Assembly: GCF_900101705.1 (NCBI RefSeq)
Contig: NZ_FNAC01000018.1
Coordinates: forward strand, 1-64,000
Source: Algoriphagus faecimaris
GTDB taxonomy: Bacteria; Bacteroidota; Bacteroidia; Cytophagales; Cyclobacteriaceae
DNA: 64,000 nucleotides
Reading direction: 5' to 3'
Position 1 is the stretch's first letter; every line of letters starts with the position of its first letter. The notes below the pieces were generated by a model. The model made no database searches, was not told where the DNA came from, and saw only the letters and a list, made by a program, of their open reading frames with translations. The position numbers and the translations under genes were made by a program. Shown here piece by piece: positions 45,858-57,675 of this stretch.

Positions 45858-46342
45858 CCTTTGATGATTTTTACATCTCCTTTCGCTCCCAGGTAGAGCT
45901 CTTTTACGTTTGGCCCCAAAAGTGGGAAATTAAGCTTGGTTTCCACATCCGCTTTGGTCTCCACTCCTATCTGAGCGATAATAGGCTGCGAAATTTGAAA
46001 AAGTAACTTTTTCCAATTGGGTTCTCTTACCAATGAGAAACGAATTTCTTTTAAATCTGCCAGACCACTCGGGAGTAGCCGATTAGGCTCGGTGTGATAG
46101 ATGGTAGGTTTGGATGCAAAGTCTACAATATCCAAGGCTACTTCTGAAAAGTGTCCCCCTACTGATCTGATTTGAAACAAATCAAAAAGCAAAATCACCC
46201 AATTCTCCCCCATGGAAGAATTCCAACGCTCCAAGGGATAAATTGAAATCACTTTGCCATTACCCTCTCGAATATGAAGCTGATTTTGATCCCGATACTG
46301 CTTGATAAATAATGAGTGATCCACGATTATGAAATTTTTCAC
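45854..46342 (-). CDS. Conserved protein translationally coupled to cca
   Basis: A 162-residue soluble protein, no signal peptide. Parts such as SLVREPNWKKLLFQISQPIIAQ and LGAKGDVKIIKG are loosely reminiscent of Sua5/YrdC-type tRNA-modification proteins, but the key residues are not evident, so no function is claimed. The start shown is GTG (46340-46342); a -7-like TATTTTTG overlaps it, which makes a GTG at 46322-46324 possible. It overlaps cca by four bases (ATGA), so the pair is co-translated, suggesting a tRNA-linked role. Confidence 0.7.
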   Translation of the reverse strand: MKNFIIVDHSLFIKQYRDQNQLHIREGNGKVISIYPLERWNSSMGENWVILLFDLFQIRSVGGHFSEVALDIVDFASKPTIYHTEPNRLLPSGLADLKEIRFSLVREPNWKKLLFQISQPIIAQIGVETKADVETKLNFPLLGPNVKELYLGAKGDVKIIKG

Positions 46343-46549
46343 AAAAATAATCAGAATATTGAGAGCGACCCCTTGATTTTCAAAAGAGCTGAGCTCAAGA
46401 TCTCTCAGAAATACTTCGAATTAAAAATCTAACTCTTAAAAATTTACAAAATAACGACTAAGCTAAGCATGAATACAGAAATCTTTACTTTGAAAAACAG
46501 GTTAAAACATTATCCGCTCTTCCCCTATTATTTCTTGCTATGGAATAAA

Positions 46550-46574
46550 TAAAAAAAGGAGTCAATTAGACTCC
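46550..46574 (-). terminator. Intrinsic terminator after the HTH protein gene
   Basis: Stem GGAGTC-TAATT-GACTCC with a seven-T run on the minus strand, about 20 bp after the stop codon at 46595. Confidence 0.8.
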
Positions 46575-46594
46575 CCTTTCAATATCAATTAAGT

Positions 46595-46996
46595 TTAACT
46601 TCTCAGCCAGTTGATAAAAGTCTGATAACCAACTCCTATTTCTCTAGCGAAAGCTGCCTTAGTCTTATTACCGGTGGCTTCTACTTTTTTCCATTCCTCG
46701 AGAATCTTGTTTTTCTCTCCATCTGAGAAAGTTCTTCTTTTAGAAGTCTTTCCTGAAGAGTTTCCACTAATCAAGCCTACCAACTCGTTAAAGTCATTCA
46801 TAAAACGACCATCAGTAACATATAAACCCGCTGCTTCCAATTTCTTAATTACATCATCCTTTGGGTTTACAGGAGTTACCGGAATACCTCTAGTAGCTGC
46901 TTCATGAAGATCTATTCTTTTGCCTTCAGCAGTCACATAAATAAAGCCTTCATTCTTTTTTAGATCGGCGATTGCTTCTTTGATAAGTTCTCTCAT
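46595..46996 (-). CDS. HTH-domain protein (transposase-like DNA-binding end)
   Basis: A 133-residue protein. Residues 1-75 are a small domain of unknown type (FIYVTAEGKRIDLHEAATRGIPVTPVNPKD). Residues about 85-133 (SKRRTFSDGEKNKILEEWKK ... AAFAREIGVGYQTFINWL) are the helix-turn-helix found in IS3/IS66-type OrfA proteins. No orfB, inverted ends or repeats flank it, and it has its own terminator, so it looks like a domesticated regulator rather than an active insertion sequence. Confidence 0.75.
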   Translation of the reverse strand: MRELIKEAIADLKKNEGFIYVTAEGKRIDLHEAATRGIPVTPVNPKDDVIKKLEAAGLYVTDGRFMNDFNELVGLISGNSSGKTSKRRTFSDGEKNKILEEWKKVEATGNKTKAAFAREIGVGYQTFINWLRS

Positions 46997-49423
<2,427 letters not shown>

Positions 49424-49458
49424 TTGCAAAACCGGATCTCCGGGAAGATTAAAAACCT

Positions 49459-51258
49459 ATGGATAAAAATCAAGCGACAGGTCTTATCCTCTTTGCCGCA
49501 GTCATCCTCGTCTACTCCATATTTTTTGCGAGTACGCCCGAGCCTATACCCACAGAACCGGAGGTCAATACTGAATCCGTAATAATTGACAGTGCCCAAG
49601 CTGTGGCGCCAGTTGAGCCAATTGCCCAAAACGATAGCACTCTTGATGCCGATCGAGTAGCTAGGTATGGCGTTTTGGCTACCATGACACTGGGAGAAGA
49701 ATCATTGGAAATATTAGAGAATGATCTGATCCAAGTCAAAATATCTACCAAAGGAGGCAATGTTTCAGAAGTATGGCTCAAAGAATACAAAAATTGGGAA
49801 AATGAGCCTTTAATGCTGTTTGACGAAAGCTCATCTTCCATGAGTTTAATGATGGAGAGCAGTCAAGGTCCTATTAACTTCAAAGACCTATATTTCCAAC
49901 CCAGTGCTTCTGAGTCAGAAGATGAAAATGGCCTAAAAATCTACACATTATCGCTTGTAGCAGGCACAGAAAGCGGTACTATTCTACATAAATACACCCT
50001 CACAGAAGGAAGCTACGAGGTCAGACGAAGCTTAGAAATCGATGGATATCAGAACATCTTCACCTCCAAGGAAGCCAAAATCGACTGGCAAGATCAAGTA
50101 AGGGCTCATGAGCGTGATTTAGCAGAATCCAGAAGAAAAACCCAAGTCAATTTCTACACCAGTGCCGGATCCTACGACAATTTGGGTGTGGGAGACGACG
50201 CAGAGACAGAAGCAGTAGAGGAACCCGTCAAATGGATTGGTTTCAGTCAGCGGTTTTTTACTGCAGGGATCATTGCCGATCAGGAGTTTCGTAATGTAAG
50301 TGTGACCCAAAGCACACCAAGCGATAGTGCATTCGTACGAAATATGCAGGCTAGTTTTTCCATTCCAATGGAGGAAGGAAGCCTTTCCTACCGGTATTAT
50401 TTTGGCCCTGACAAATACAAAGTGCTCAAAAACACCACAGAGGGATTTGAGGAAAATGTCGACATGGGTTATTTCTTCGTCAGTTGGGTGAATAAATACA
50501 TCATTGTCAACTTGTTTGAATTTCTAGAAAAGTTCTTCAACAACTACGGTGTGATCATCATTTTGATCGTTTTCTTGATCAAACTTGCCTTGTTCCCATT
50601 GACTTACAAGTCTTACATCGGAATGGCCAAAATGCGTGTCATCAAACCTGAAATAGATGAATTGAAGGAGCAATACGGAGACGATCCTACCAAGATGCAG
50701 CAGGAGCAGATGAAGCTGTTTTCCAAACTAGGAGTAAGTCCTATTTCCGGTTGTCTACCCCTTTTGCTTCAGATGCCGTTTTTATTTGCTATGTTTTTCT
50801 TTTTTCCCAATGCGATAGAGTTACGCCAAGAATCCTTCCTTTGGGCCAAAGACCTTTCGACCTATGATGAATTCATCAAGCTGCCTTTTACTATTCCTTT
50901 TTATGGCTCTCACGTCAGTTTGTTTACACTTCTGATGACCGTATCGCAGATTGTGTATACGCATTTCAACAATCAGCTGACTACCGCCACCGGGCCGATG
51001 AAAAACCTTGGGTACATTATGCCGGTGATGTTTATGTTTATTCTTAATTCCTATCCTGCTGGATTGAGTTTCTATTATTTCGTTTCCAATGTGGTTACTT
51101 TTGGTCAGCAAGCCTTGATCAAATTATTTGTAGACGACGAGAAAATCAGAAAGAAGGTAGAAGAAAACAAGGTGAAAAATGCCAGCAAAAAGAAATCTAA
51201 ATTTCAGCAACGCTTGGAAGACGCTATGAAAGCAGCAGAAGCCAACAAGAAAAAATAA
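49459..51258 (+). CDS. yidC: Membrane protein insertase YidC/Oxa1
   Basis: A 599-residue insertase. It starts with a membrane helix (ATGLILFAAVILVYSIFF), has a large periplasmic beta-sandwich (about 75-330), then the conserved five-helix core: ILIVFLIKLALFPLTYKSYIGMAKM, LPLLLQMPFLFAMFFFFP and the last helices with LNSYPAGLSFYYFVSN. The C-terminus is Lys-rich and helps bind ribosomes. It inserts proteins into the inner membrane, with the SRP pathway (SRP RNA at 37955). Ends in a strong terminator. Confidence 0.97.
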   Translation: MDKNQATGLILFAAVILVYSIFFASTPEPIPTEPEVNTESVIIDSAQAVAPVEPIAQNDSTLDADRVARYGVLATMTLGEESLEILENDLIQVKISTKGGNVSEVWLKEYKNWENEPLMLFDESSSSMSLMMESSQGPINFKDLYFQPSASESEDENGLKIYTLSLVAGTESGTILHKYTLTEGSYEVRRSLEIDGYQNIFTSKEAKIDWQDQVRAHERDLAESRRKTQVNFYTSAGSYDNLGVGDDAETEAVEEPVKWIGFSQRFFTAGIIADQEFRNVSVTQSTPSDSAFVRNMQASFSIPMEEGSLSYRYYFGPDKYKVLKNTTEGFEENVDMGYFFVSWVNKYIIVNLFEFLEKFFNNYGVIIILIVFLIKLALFPLTYKSYIGMAKMRVIKPEIDELKEQYGDDPTKMQQEQMKLFSKLGVSPISGCLPLLLQMPFLFAMFFFFPNAIELRQESFLWAKDLSTYDEFIKLPFTIPFYGSHVSLFTLLMTVSQIVYTHFNNQLTTATGPMKNLGYIMPVMFMFILNSYPAGLSFYYFVSNVVTFGQQALIKLFVDDEKIRKKVEENKVKNASKKKSKFQQRLEDAMKAAEANKKK

Positions 51259-51263
51259 GAAAG

Positions 51264-51292
51264 AGTCGGGGAAAAAAGCCCCGACTTTTTTT
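51264..51292 (+). terminator. Intrinsic terminator after yidC
   Basis: Stem AGTCGGGG / CCCCGACT with an A-rich 7-nt loop and T-run to 51292. Confidence 0.9.
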
Positions 51293-51555
51293 AGGCTTGA
51301 TTTTAGCAGACAATCCTTTTCATACTTAAAAAACTCTTGGTTAAAGTTTATCAAATTTAGGACCTAAAAGTCCCAACTTATTTAAATTAAATTTTAAATA
51401 CCACCTGATAACCAACAGGATACTACTGATTTACCACATTCTTATCTGAAAATATTGACAGAAAGGGTCAGAGTCTTGTTCTGAAAAAAAGCGAGAAACG
51501 GAACCGATAAAGAGTGGATTTTGCTTAATATTGAGATCTAATTTTAAACCGAACC

Positions 51556-52338
51556 ATGGGAAAAGTAATTGCCATAGCCAATCAAAAGGGCGGAGTTGGA
51601 AAAACAACGACAGCTATGAACCTAGCGGCGAGTTTAGCAGTCTTGGAGTTCAAAACCCTTGTCATCGATGCAGATCCACAGGCAAATACGACATCTGGTC
51701 TCGGACATGATCCTAAATCCATCAATACCAGCATCTATGAGTGCATGGTGGATGGGATTGAGGTAAAAGAAATTGTACATAAAACTGAAATTGATCATTT
51801 GGATTTGGTTCCTTCCCATATAGATTTGGTCGGAGCCGAGGTTGAAATGATCAATATGGAAAATCGTGAGGAAAAGATGAAAGAAGTCATCGCCCCTCTC
51901 CGAGAAGAATACGATTTCATTATCATCGACTGTTCGCCCTCTCTTGGGTTGATTACGATCAATGCACTTACGGCAGCCAACTCTGTAATCATTCCAGTAC
52001 AATGTGAATATTTTGCATTAGAGGGACTCGGAAAATTACTGAATACTATCAAAATCATTCAGACCCGGCTCAATCCCGACTTGGAGATTGAAGGAATCCT
52101 CCTGACCATGTATGACGTGAGATTGAGACTTTCCAATCAAGTGGTAGAGGAAGTACGGCTACATTTCAAAAATATGGTTTTCGAAACTATCATCCCTAGA
52201 AATGTCCGTCTAAGTGAGGCACCGAGCTTTGGTCTGCCTGCTATTGCATTTGATGCTGATGGAAAAGGCTCTGTAGCCTACCTGAATCTAGCCAGCGAAA
52301 TCGCTCAGAAAAATGGTCTTCAAAAAGTAACTAGTTAA
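51556..52338 (+). CDS. parA: ParA-family chromosome-partition ATPase (Soj)
   Basis: A 260-residue Walker-type ATPase: deviant P-loop [39 protein letters not shown] (Walker B), and [13 protein letters not shown]. It drives movement of origin regions with ParB. A stop codon is followed one base later by the parB ATG, so they are coupled. The preceding 297-bp gap is AT-rich; no parS-like TGTTTCACGTGAAACA element was found in the window. Confidence 0.96.
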   Translation: MGKVIAIANQKGGVGKTTTAMNLAASLAVLEFKTLVIDADPQANTTSGLGHDPKSINTSIYECMVDGIEVKEIVHKTEIDHLDLVPSHIDLVGAEVEMINMENREEKMKEVIAPLREEYDFIIIDCSPSLGLITINALTAANSVIIPVQCEYFALEGLGKLLNTIKIIQTRLNPDLEIEGILLTMYDVRLRLSNQVVEEVRLHFKNMVFETIIPRNVRLSEAPSFGLPAIAFDADGKGSVAYLNLASEIAQKNGLQKVTS

Positions 52339-52339
52339 T

Positions 52340-53251
52340 ATGGCTGATCAAAAACCCAATCGAAAGAAAAACGCGCTGGGCAGAGGACTAGGTGCTTTGC
52401 TGGAGGATAGTCCCTCCAAAAACAAATCTGAAGATATTCTTCCTGAAGCGGTGAAAACAGGGATTTTTGAGATCTCGCTGGAGGAAATCCAAGTGAATCC
52501 CTATCAGCCAAGAACTCATTTTGACAAGGAAGCTCTACAGGAGCTCGCGGAATCCATTCAAGTCCAAGGGATCATACAGCCTATCACAGTCAGAAGACTG
52601 GATCAAAATGAATACCAGCTCATTTCAGGGGAACGGAGATTTCAAGCCTCAAAAATCGCTGGTTTAGAAAAGATTCCTGCCTATGTAAGAACTGCCAACG
52701 ATCAGCAAATGCTGGAAATGGCGCTTATAGAGAATATTCAGAGGGAAAATCTTAATGCCTTAGAAATCGCTCACTCTTATCAGCGACTTTTGGCAGAGTG
52801 TGATCTGAAGCAAGAAGAACTCGGGGACCGAGTAGGAAAAAACCGGACCACGGTAAACAATTACCTCCGCCTATTAAAACTTCCTCCCAGTATCCAAGCT
52901 GCTATCAGGGATCAGCAACTTTCGATGGGGCATGCACGAGCATTGATCAATGTAGAAGATGTGGACAAGCAGTTGTCCATCTTCAAAAAAGCAGTAGAAG
53001 AAGAGCTTAGCGTGAGGAAAGTAGAAGCCTTGGTCAAATCTCTCAATGAAACCAAGGCATCCAAGCCTGAAAAGTCAGGTATTGACCCTGTACGGAAATA
53101 CGAACTGAATAAAATTCAGCAACGTCTAGCCTCTCATTTTGGGACAAAAGTGGCATTGAATGCCAATGAGAAAAATAAAGGAGAGATTAAAATCCCTTTC
53201 ACCTCCACCTCAGACCTCAATCGAATTCTGGAACTTTTAGACATTATCTAA
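52340..53251 (+). CDS. parB: ParB-family chromosome-partition protein
   Basis: A 303-residue centromere-binding protein and CTPase. Near the N-terminus is GRGLGALL, which contacts ParA; then the ParB/Srx domain with VNPYQPRTHF and LISGERRFQASKIAG, ENIQRENLNALEIAHSYQ, the helix-turn-helix (QEELGDRVGKNRTTVNNYLRLL), and a C-terminal dimer domain. Followed 5 bp later by the DUF5683 gene. Confidence 0.96.
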   Translation: MADQKPNRKKNALGRGLGALLEDSPSKNKSEDILPEAVKTGIFEISLEEIQVNPYQPRTHFDKEALQELAESIQVQGIIQPITVRRLDQNEYQLISGERRFQASKIAGLEKIPAYVRTANDQQMLEMALIENIQRENLNALEIAHSYQRLLAECDLKQEELGDRVGKNRTTVNNYLRLLKLPPSIQAAIRDQQLSMGHARALINVEDVDKQLSIFKKAVEEELSVRKVEALVKSLNETKASKPEKSGIDPVRKYELNKIQQRLASHFGTKVALNANEKNKGEIKIPFTSTSDLNRILELLDII

Positions 53252-53256
53252 ACCTC

Positions 53257-53859
53257 TTGAAAAAGATAGCCCCCCCCTCATACCAATACAAAAAAGCCCC
53301 ATGGATTTTCCTGGGACTTTTGCTTTTGGGGTTTTTGGTCTTTCCCAGGAATTCCTTGGCCCAAGTGGTGCGAGAAGGCGACTCAGTAGATGAAACTAAG
53401 GAAGCCTCCTTCTCCTCTTTGCCAAAAAACCCCAAAAAAGCCACCATTCTATCAGCAATCCTTCCCGGTGCAGGTCAAGTCTACAACGGAAAATCATGGA
53501 AAGTCCCGATAATCTACGCGGGATTTATGACTGATATTTATTTTATTCAGTTCAATAATCGTCGCTATCAAGTTTTCAGAGAAGCTTTATTTGCTTCAGA
53601 TAATAATGAGCCTTCGATTTTCCCCAACCTTAACCGACAGGCATTAGCAAGAAATGTGGACTATTGGAGGAGAAATCGAGACCTCACCATTCTGCTTCTA
53701 GCAGTGATCTATGGACTAAATCTGATCGATGCAAATGTGGACGCTCATTTATCAGGGTTTGATATTTCTGATGATTTAGCCCTAGCCATCGAACCCCATC
53801 ATGAAACTATTATGGCCCAATCTCAGCAGGTGGGTCTTTCTATAAAATTGAAATTCTAA
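53257..53859 (+). CDS. DUF5683 membrane protein of the parAB cluster
   Basis: A 200-residue protein. A TTG start (53257) precedes a basic stretch and a membrane helix (WIFLGLLLLGFLVF); ATLSAILPG-type motif ATILSAILPGAGQVYNGK is the hallmark of DUF5683, with further hydrophobic helices at about 85-100 and 145-160. The family sits between parB and dapB throughout Bacteroidota, but its role is unknown. No ATG lies near, so TTG is accepted. Four bases separate it from dapB. Confidence 0.85.
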   Translation: MKKIAPPSYQYKKAPWIFLGLLLLGFLVFPRNSLAQVVREGDSVDETKEASFSSLPKNPKKATILSAILPGAGQVYNGKSWKVPIIYAGFMTDIYFIQFNNRRYQVFREALFASDNNEPSIFPNLNRQALARNVDYWRRNRDLTILLLAVIYGLNLIDANVDAHLSGFDISDDLALAIEPHHETIMAQSQQVGLSIKLKF

Positions 53860-53862
53860 AAA

Positions 53863-54585
53863 ATGAACATCCTATTACTTGGATATGGCAAAATGGGACA
53901 ATTGATCGGAGAGATTGCCGAATCAAGAGGCCATCAAATTGCCGGAAAAATCACCATTGACAACAGAGATGAACTTGATCTACTCAGTTCAGATCAAGTC
54001 GATGTAGCGATAGAATTTAGTCAACCTGAGGCTGCAGTAGAAAATTTCGAGTGGTGCTTAGAAAAAGGCATCCCTGTGGTATCTGGCACTACTGGCTGGC
54101 TATCTGAAAAACCACGTATAGAGCAATTGACTCGAGAAAAAAACGGATCATTTTTTTACGCATCCAACTTCAGTATCGGAGTGAACGTTTTCTTCAAAGT
54201 GAATCAATTTTTAGCTAAACTGATGAATGAAACCTCTGGCTATCAGGCCACAATCGAGGAGATTCATCATACTGCAAAAAAAGATGCTCCTTCAGGTACC
54301 GCCATCACACTTGCAGAAGGTATTATCCAAAATCACCAAGCGTACGAAAAATGGCACCTGACGGAAGAATCGTCCGAAAACGAACAATCATTAGCTATCA
54401 CATCCAAAAGAATTGACCCTGCCCCAGGCACTCATATTATTCGCTATCATTCTGAAATAGACGATATTGAGATTACACATACCGCTCATTCACGACAGGG
54501 TTTTGCCCTTGGCGCGGTATTGGTGGCCGAATGGCTAAAAGATAGAAAAGGGGTATATTCTATGGATGATTTTCTATCTTTCTGA
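53863..54585 (+). CDS. dapB: 4-hydroxy-tetrahydrodipicolinate reductase
   Basis: A 240-residue NAD(P)H-dependent reductase of lysine/diaminopimelate synthesis. Rossmann start LLLGYGKMGQLIGEIA, VSGTTGW, the substrate loop ASNFSIGVNVFF, EIHHTAKKDAPSGTA with the catalytic His pair and Lys, and a C-terminal HTAHSRQGFALGAV. Slightly short, as is usual in Bacteroidota. Eleven bases before lepB. Confidence 0.97.
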   Translation: MNILLLGYGKMGQLIGEIAESRGHQIAGKITIDNRDELDLLSSDQVDVAIEFSQPEAAVENFEWCLEKGIPVVSGTTGWLSEKPRIEQLTREKNGSFFYASNFSIGVNVFFKVNQFLAKLMNETSGYQATIEEIHHTAKKDAPSGTAITLAEGIIQNHQAYEKWHLTEESSENEQSLAITSKRIDPAPGTHIIRYHSEIDDIEITHTAHSRQGFALGAVLVAEWLKDRKGVYSMDDFLSF

Positions 54586-54596
54586 AATTTCAACTC

Positions 54597-55679
54597 ATGA
54601 GTACAAAAAAGAAAAAATCAGCCACCAGGGAATGGGTAGATGCCTTGGTTTTTGCAGTAGTAGCAGCCAGCTTGATACGTTGGCTACTTTTAGAGCCATT
54701 TACTATCCCAACAGCATCCATGGAGAAGTCACTCCTAGTAGGTGATTTCCTGTTTGTAAGTAAGATGCACTATGGGACTCGAATCCCAAAAACACCGCTT
54801 CAAGTCCCACTTACTCATCAGAAAATATGGGGGACTGAATTAGCCTCTTACTCGGATGCGATTCAATTACCCTACATGCGTCTTCCTGGATTTACCAGTA
54901 TCAAGCGCAATGATGTAGTGGTATTTAATTTCCCTACTGAATTCCAGTATCCAAATGATCTCAAAACCAACTACATCAAACGAGCAGTAGCTGTTCCCGG
55001 TGATGTACTCGAAATCCAAGAGGGACAGCTCAAAATTAATGGAGAGCCAGGCTACATTCCCGAAGAGATGCAATTTTCTTATGATGTAGTCACCAACCGT
55101 GCCCTCAACAGCGATTTTTTCAATGATTATGGAATCAATCCAAGCTCATATATGGCCTTTTCCAATGACGCAGGATACTTGGTTTGGGCCACTGATCAAA
55201 TGATAGAGCGACTTAAATCCTCTCCCGTGGTAGTAGCTGTCAACAAGCGTATCATGCCAGCAGGAAGAGCAGAGGAGCGTATCTTCCCTGCAGATGGAGA
55301 AGTAGGCTGGAAAGCCTGGAACAGAGATAACTACGGGCCCTTAACTATTCCAGGAGAAGGCTGGACCATTGATATCACTGCAGATAACCTGATGCAATAT
55401 GGCTTTACCATTGAGAAATATGAGGGGCATGAAAAAGTAGAAATTCGCAATAATGAACTTTGGATAGACGGTCAGAAAGTGGATAGCTATACTTTCAAAC
55501 AAAACTACTACTTCATGATGGGGGACAATAGGCATGATTCCCTAGACTCTAGGTATTGGGGTTTTGTACCGGAAGATCATGTAGTAGGAAAAGCTTGGTT
55601 CCTCTGGCTTTCACTAGATCAATTTGAAAGCATGTTCAATAAAATCAGATGGAATCGATTCTTCAAAGGAATCGAATAA
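54597..55679 (+). CDS. lepB: Signal peptidase I
   Basis: A 360-residue S26 protease that removes signal peptides at the inner membrane. A single N-terminal membrane helix (DALVFAVVAASLIRWLLL), then the nucleophile Ser41 in PTASMEKSLLVGD, Lys128 in YIKRAVAVPGD as general base, and GDNRHDSLDSRYWG near the C-terminus. It carries an insertion of about 130 residues between the Lys box and the last box, typical of the Bacteroidota enzyme. Terminator follows at 55721. Confidence 0.96.
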   Translation: MSTKKKKSATREWVDALVFAVVAASLIRWLLLEPFTIPTASMEKSLLVGDFLFVSKMHYGTRIPKTPLQVPLTHQKIWGTELASYSDAIQLPYMRLPGFTSIKRNDVVVFNFPTEFQYPNDLKTNYIKRAVAVPGDVLEIQEGQLKINGEPGYIPEEMQFSYDVVTNRALNSDFFNDYGINPSSYMAFSNDAGYLVWATDQMIERLKSSPVVVAVNKRIMPAGRAEERIFPADGEVGWKAWNRDNYGPLTIPGEGWTIDITADNLMQYGFTIEKYEGHEKVEIRNNELWIDGQKVDSYTFKQNYYFMMGDNRHDSLDSRYWGFVPEDHVVGKAWFLWLSLDQFESMFNKIRWNRFFKGIE

Positions 55680-55720
55680 TAGCATTAAGACCTTAATAAA
55701 AGGCCCATTGAAAATATTTT

Positions 55721-55756
55721 GCCCCCAAAAAGTTAGACACCTATTGGGGGCTTTTC
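55721..55756. terminator. Terminator between convergent lepB and ung
   Basis: GCCCCCAA / TTGGGGGC arms (8 bp) with a 15-nt loop and T-run; A-rich flank on the other side allows use from either strand. Confidence 0.65.
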
Positions 55757-55778
55757 TATTGCTTTTCAGACTGTAGCT

Positions 55779-56441
55779 TTACCACTTTATGGGCTCAAGC
55801 CCCTTGGACTCCAGGTAGGTATTCGTTTTCGAAAAATGTCCACAGCCCAAAAAGCCTCTATGTGCAGAAAGCGGACTGGGATGAGGTGCCTTCAGAATCA
55901 AATGCTTTTGCTCATCTATCAATTGACTTTTCTTCTGGGCATATGCTCCCCAAAGAAGAAAGACCACTGATTCCTTTCGCTCGGAAATTTTCTGAATGAC
56001 TTGATCGGTAAACTCCTCCCAGCCTCTTTTTTGATGAGACCCTGCCTCATGTGCTCTGACTGTCAAGGTAGCATTTAATAAAAAAACACCTTGGTTTGCC
56101 CATCGAGTCAGGTCCCCATTAGGAGGCATATCTTTGCCTAGGTCTGCTTTGATTTCTTTGAAAATATTCAGAAGACTAGGAGGGAACGCTACACCAGGCC
56201 TGACAGAAAATGACAATCCGTGAGCTTGACCTGAACCGTGATAGGGATCTTGACCTAAAATCACTACTTTAACACGATCAAAAGGACAATGGTCAAAAGC
56301 ACTGAATATTTCCTTACCCGGAGGGAAAACCTTCGATTCAGCATATTCGTCTTTAACAAAAGATGTTAAATTTTGAAAAAACTCCTGCTCAAAAACGTCC
56401 TGAAGGACTGAGGCCCAGGAGGGTTCAATTTTTACATTCAT
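55779..56441 (-). CDS. ung: Uracil-DNA glycosylase
   Basis: A 220-residue family-1 glycosylase that removes uracil from DNA. Catalytic Asp65 in ILGQDPYHG, LNATLTVRAHEAGSH for the DNA minor-groove loop, and the HPSPLSAHRGFLGC loop with the catalytic His. Divergent from apaG. Length is standard. Confidence 0.97.
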   Translation of the reverse strand: MNVKIEPSWASVLQDVFEQEFFQNLTSFVKDEYAESKVFPPGKEIFSAFDHCPFDRVKVVILGQDPYHGSGQAHGLSFSVRPGVAFPPSLLNIFKEIKADLGKDMPPNGDLTRWANQGVFLLNATLTVRAHEAGSHQKRGWEEFTDQVIQKISERKESVVFLLWGAYAQKKSQLIDEQKHLILKAPHPSPLSAHRGFLGCGHFSKTNTYLESKGLEPIKW

Positions 56442-56452
56442 AGGTAATTTAA

Positions 56453-56482
56453 TTGATATTCAAAGAGTTCGTCTTATATTTA
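56453..56482 (+). promoter_or_regulatory. Promoter of apaG
   Basis: TTG 56453-56455, 19-bp spacer, TATATTTA 56475-56482. One mismatch from TAnnTTTG. It supports an RNA start near 56489, upstream of the ATG at 56507, so the longer open frame from 56453 is not translated. Confidence 0.7.
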
Positions 56483-56506
56483 CGCACTTTTAAAATTTAT
56501 AATCAA

Positions 56507-56893
56507 ATGGTAGTAGCAGTTACCGACGGCATTCAAGTTAGCGTAGAAGTCACCTATCAGGCTGAGTTTTCGAGCCCTTTACAACACCATTATGTTTTCA
56601 CCTACAAAGTAACAATTGAAAACAAAAGCCAGCAAACTGTTCAACTTCTACGACGAAGATGGGAAATTTCTGACGCCGCAGAAAATCTCAAAGTGATAGA
56701 GGGTGAAGGTGTAGTGGGACAGCAGCCTACTTTAGAGCCTGGCGAATCCCACACTTATGTCTCTGGGTGTAACTTAAAATCAGGCTTAGGCAAAATGAAG
56801 GGGTATTATCAAATGGAGAAAATCTTCGATGGTAAAAAATTTGAAGTAGTAGTCCCCGAATTCCAGATGATTGCCACCATTTTCCATAATTAA
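56507..56893 (+). CDS. apaG: ApaG-domain protein
   Basis: A 128-residue fibronectin-III-like beta-sandwich of the ApaG family. It has VSVEVTYQAEFSSP at the start, TYKVTIENKSQQTVQLLRRRW in the middle, and GVVGQQPTLEPGESHTYVSGC and GYYQME as family signatures. Role is unclear: linked in enterobacteria to cation efflux and diadenosine tetraphosphate turnover. The start at 56507 is chosen from the promoter at 56453-56482. The next gene begins 2 bp after the stop. Confidence 0.93.
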   Translation: MVVAVTDGIQVSVEVTYQAEFSSPLQHHYVFTYKVTIENKSQQTVQLLRRRWEISDAAENLKVIEGEGVVGQQPTLEPGESHTYVSGCNLKSGLGKMKGYYQMEKIFDGKKFEVVVPEFQMIATIFHN

Positions 56894-56895
56894 GA

Positions 56896-57675
56896 TTGGG
56901 CCAAACGCTCTTTTCCATAAGTTCCTATCTCTCTCATTGGCTTGTAAAAGAAGATCTTTACAGCCTGCAAAGCCCCTACCTCTTTTCGCTGATCAAAGGC
57001 TTGTCTGAATTTAAAGCTTCACAAAAAAAAGCCAATCTAGACATCGAGCAGTTTCGCAAGAAACTACTCGCCAATGATCAAAACATCCAAGTACGAGACC
57101 TAGGCGCAGGCTCCAAAAAAGCGGGGGAATCAATTCGAAAAATCAGTGATATCACCCGATATTCTACAAGTTCTAGGAAATTCACCCAACTTTTTCAGTA
57201 TTTCTGTACTCAGACACCCGCAAAAACAGTCGTAGAACTCGGTACCTGCATGGGAATATCGACCCGATATCTCAGCAAAGTCACTCAAGGAATCCTGCAT
57301 ACTTTTGAGGGCTCAGAGGAGATTTTAAAAATTGCTCAAAAAGGTTTGGAAAAACCCTCTGTAATCTTCCATTTAGGAGACATCCAAGAGCTTCTACCTA
57401 ACTTTATTCAGCGAGAAAAATCCATTGATTTTGCGCTGATTGATGCCAATCATACTTATAAAGCCACCCTTGAATCCTTTTCTTCTCTCCTGCCTTCACT
57501 GCACTCCCAGTCTATTGTCATCATCGGGGATATCTATTGGTCAGCGGAAATGCAGCAAGCCTGGAAAGAAATACTGCAGCATCCAAGAGTCAAGCTTTCA
57601 CTAGACTTCTACGAGTGTGGAGTTTTACTTTTTGACTACTCAGGTGTCAAGCAGCACCTGATTCTGGATTATTGA
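56896..57675 (+). CDS. SAM-dependent class I methyltransferase (O-methyltransferase-like)
   Basis: A 259-residue protein. The N-terminal 100 residues are a helical lid; then the Rossmann motif VVELGTCMGISTRYL (about 115-130), EGSEEILKIAQKGL, LGDIQELLP, and IDFALIDANHTYKA, the arrangement of O-methyltransferase (PF13578-like) enzymes. TTG start at 56896, coupled to apaG; no ATG is available. The substrate is unknown. Its stop overlaps the convergent methyltransferase gene by 7 nt. Confidence 0.85.
   Translation: MGQTLFSISSYLSHWLVKEDLYSLQSPYLFSLIKGLSEFKASQKKANLDIEQFRKKLLANDQNIQVRDLGAGSKKAGESIRKISDITRYSTSSRKFTQLFQYFCTQTPAKTVVELGTCMGISTRYLSKVTQGILHTFEGSEEILKIAQKGLEKPSVIFHLGDIQELLPNFIQREKSIDFALIDANHTYKATLESFSSLLPSLHSQSIVIIGDIYWSAEMQQAWKEILQHPRVKLSLDFYECGVLLFDYSGVKQHLILDY

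Noticed and set aside
51259-53251. parS centromere site near parAB
   Set aside because: No TGTTTCACGTGAAACA-like palindrome was found in or around the genes; it probably lies nearer the origin.
56453-56506. Longer N-terminus for ApaG
   Set aside because: The TTG there is the -33 element of a well-formed promoter whose -7 box lies inside the extension.
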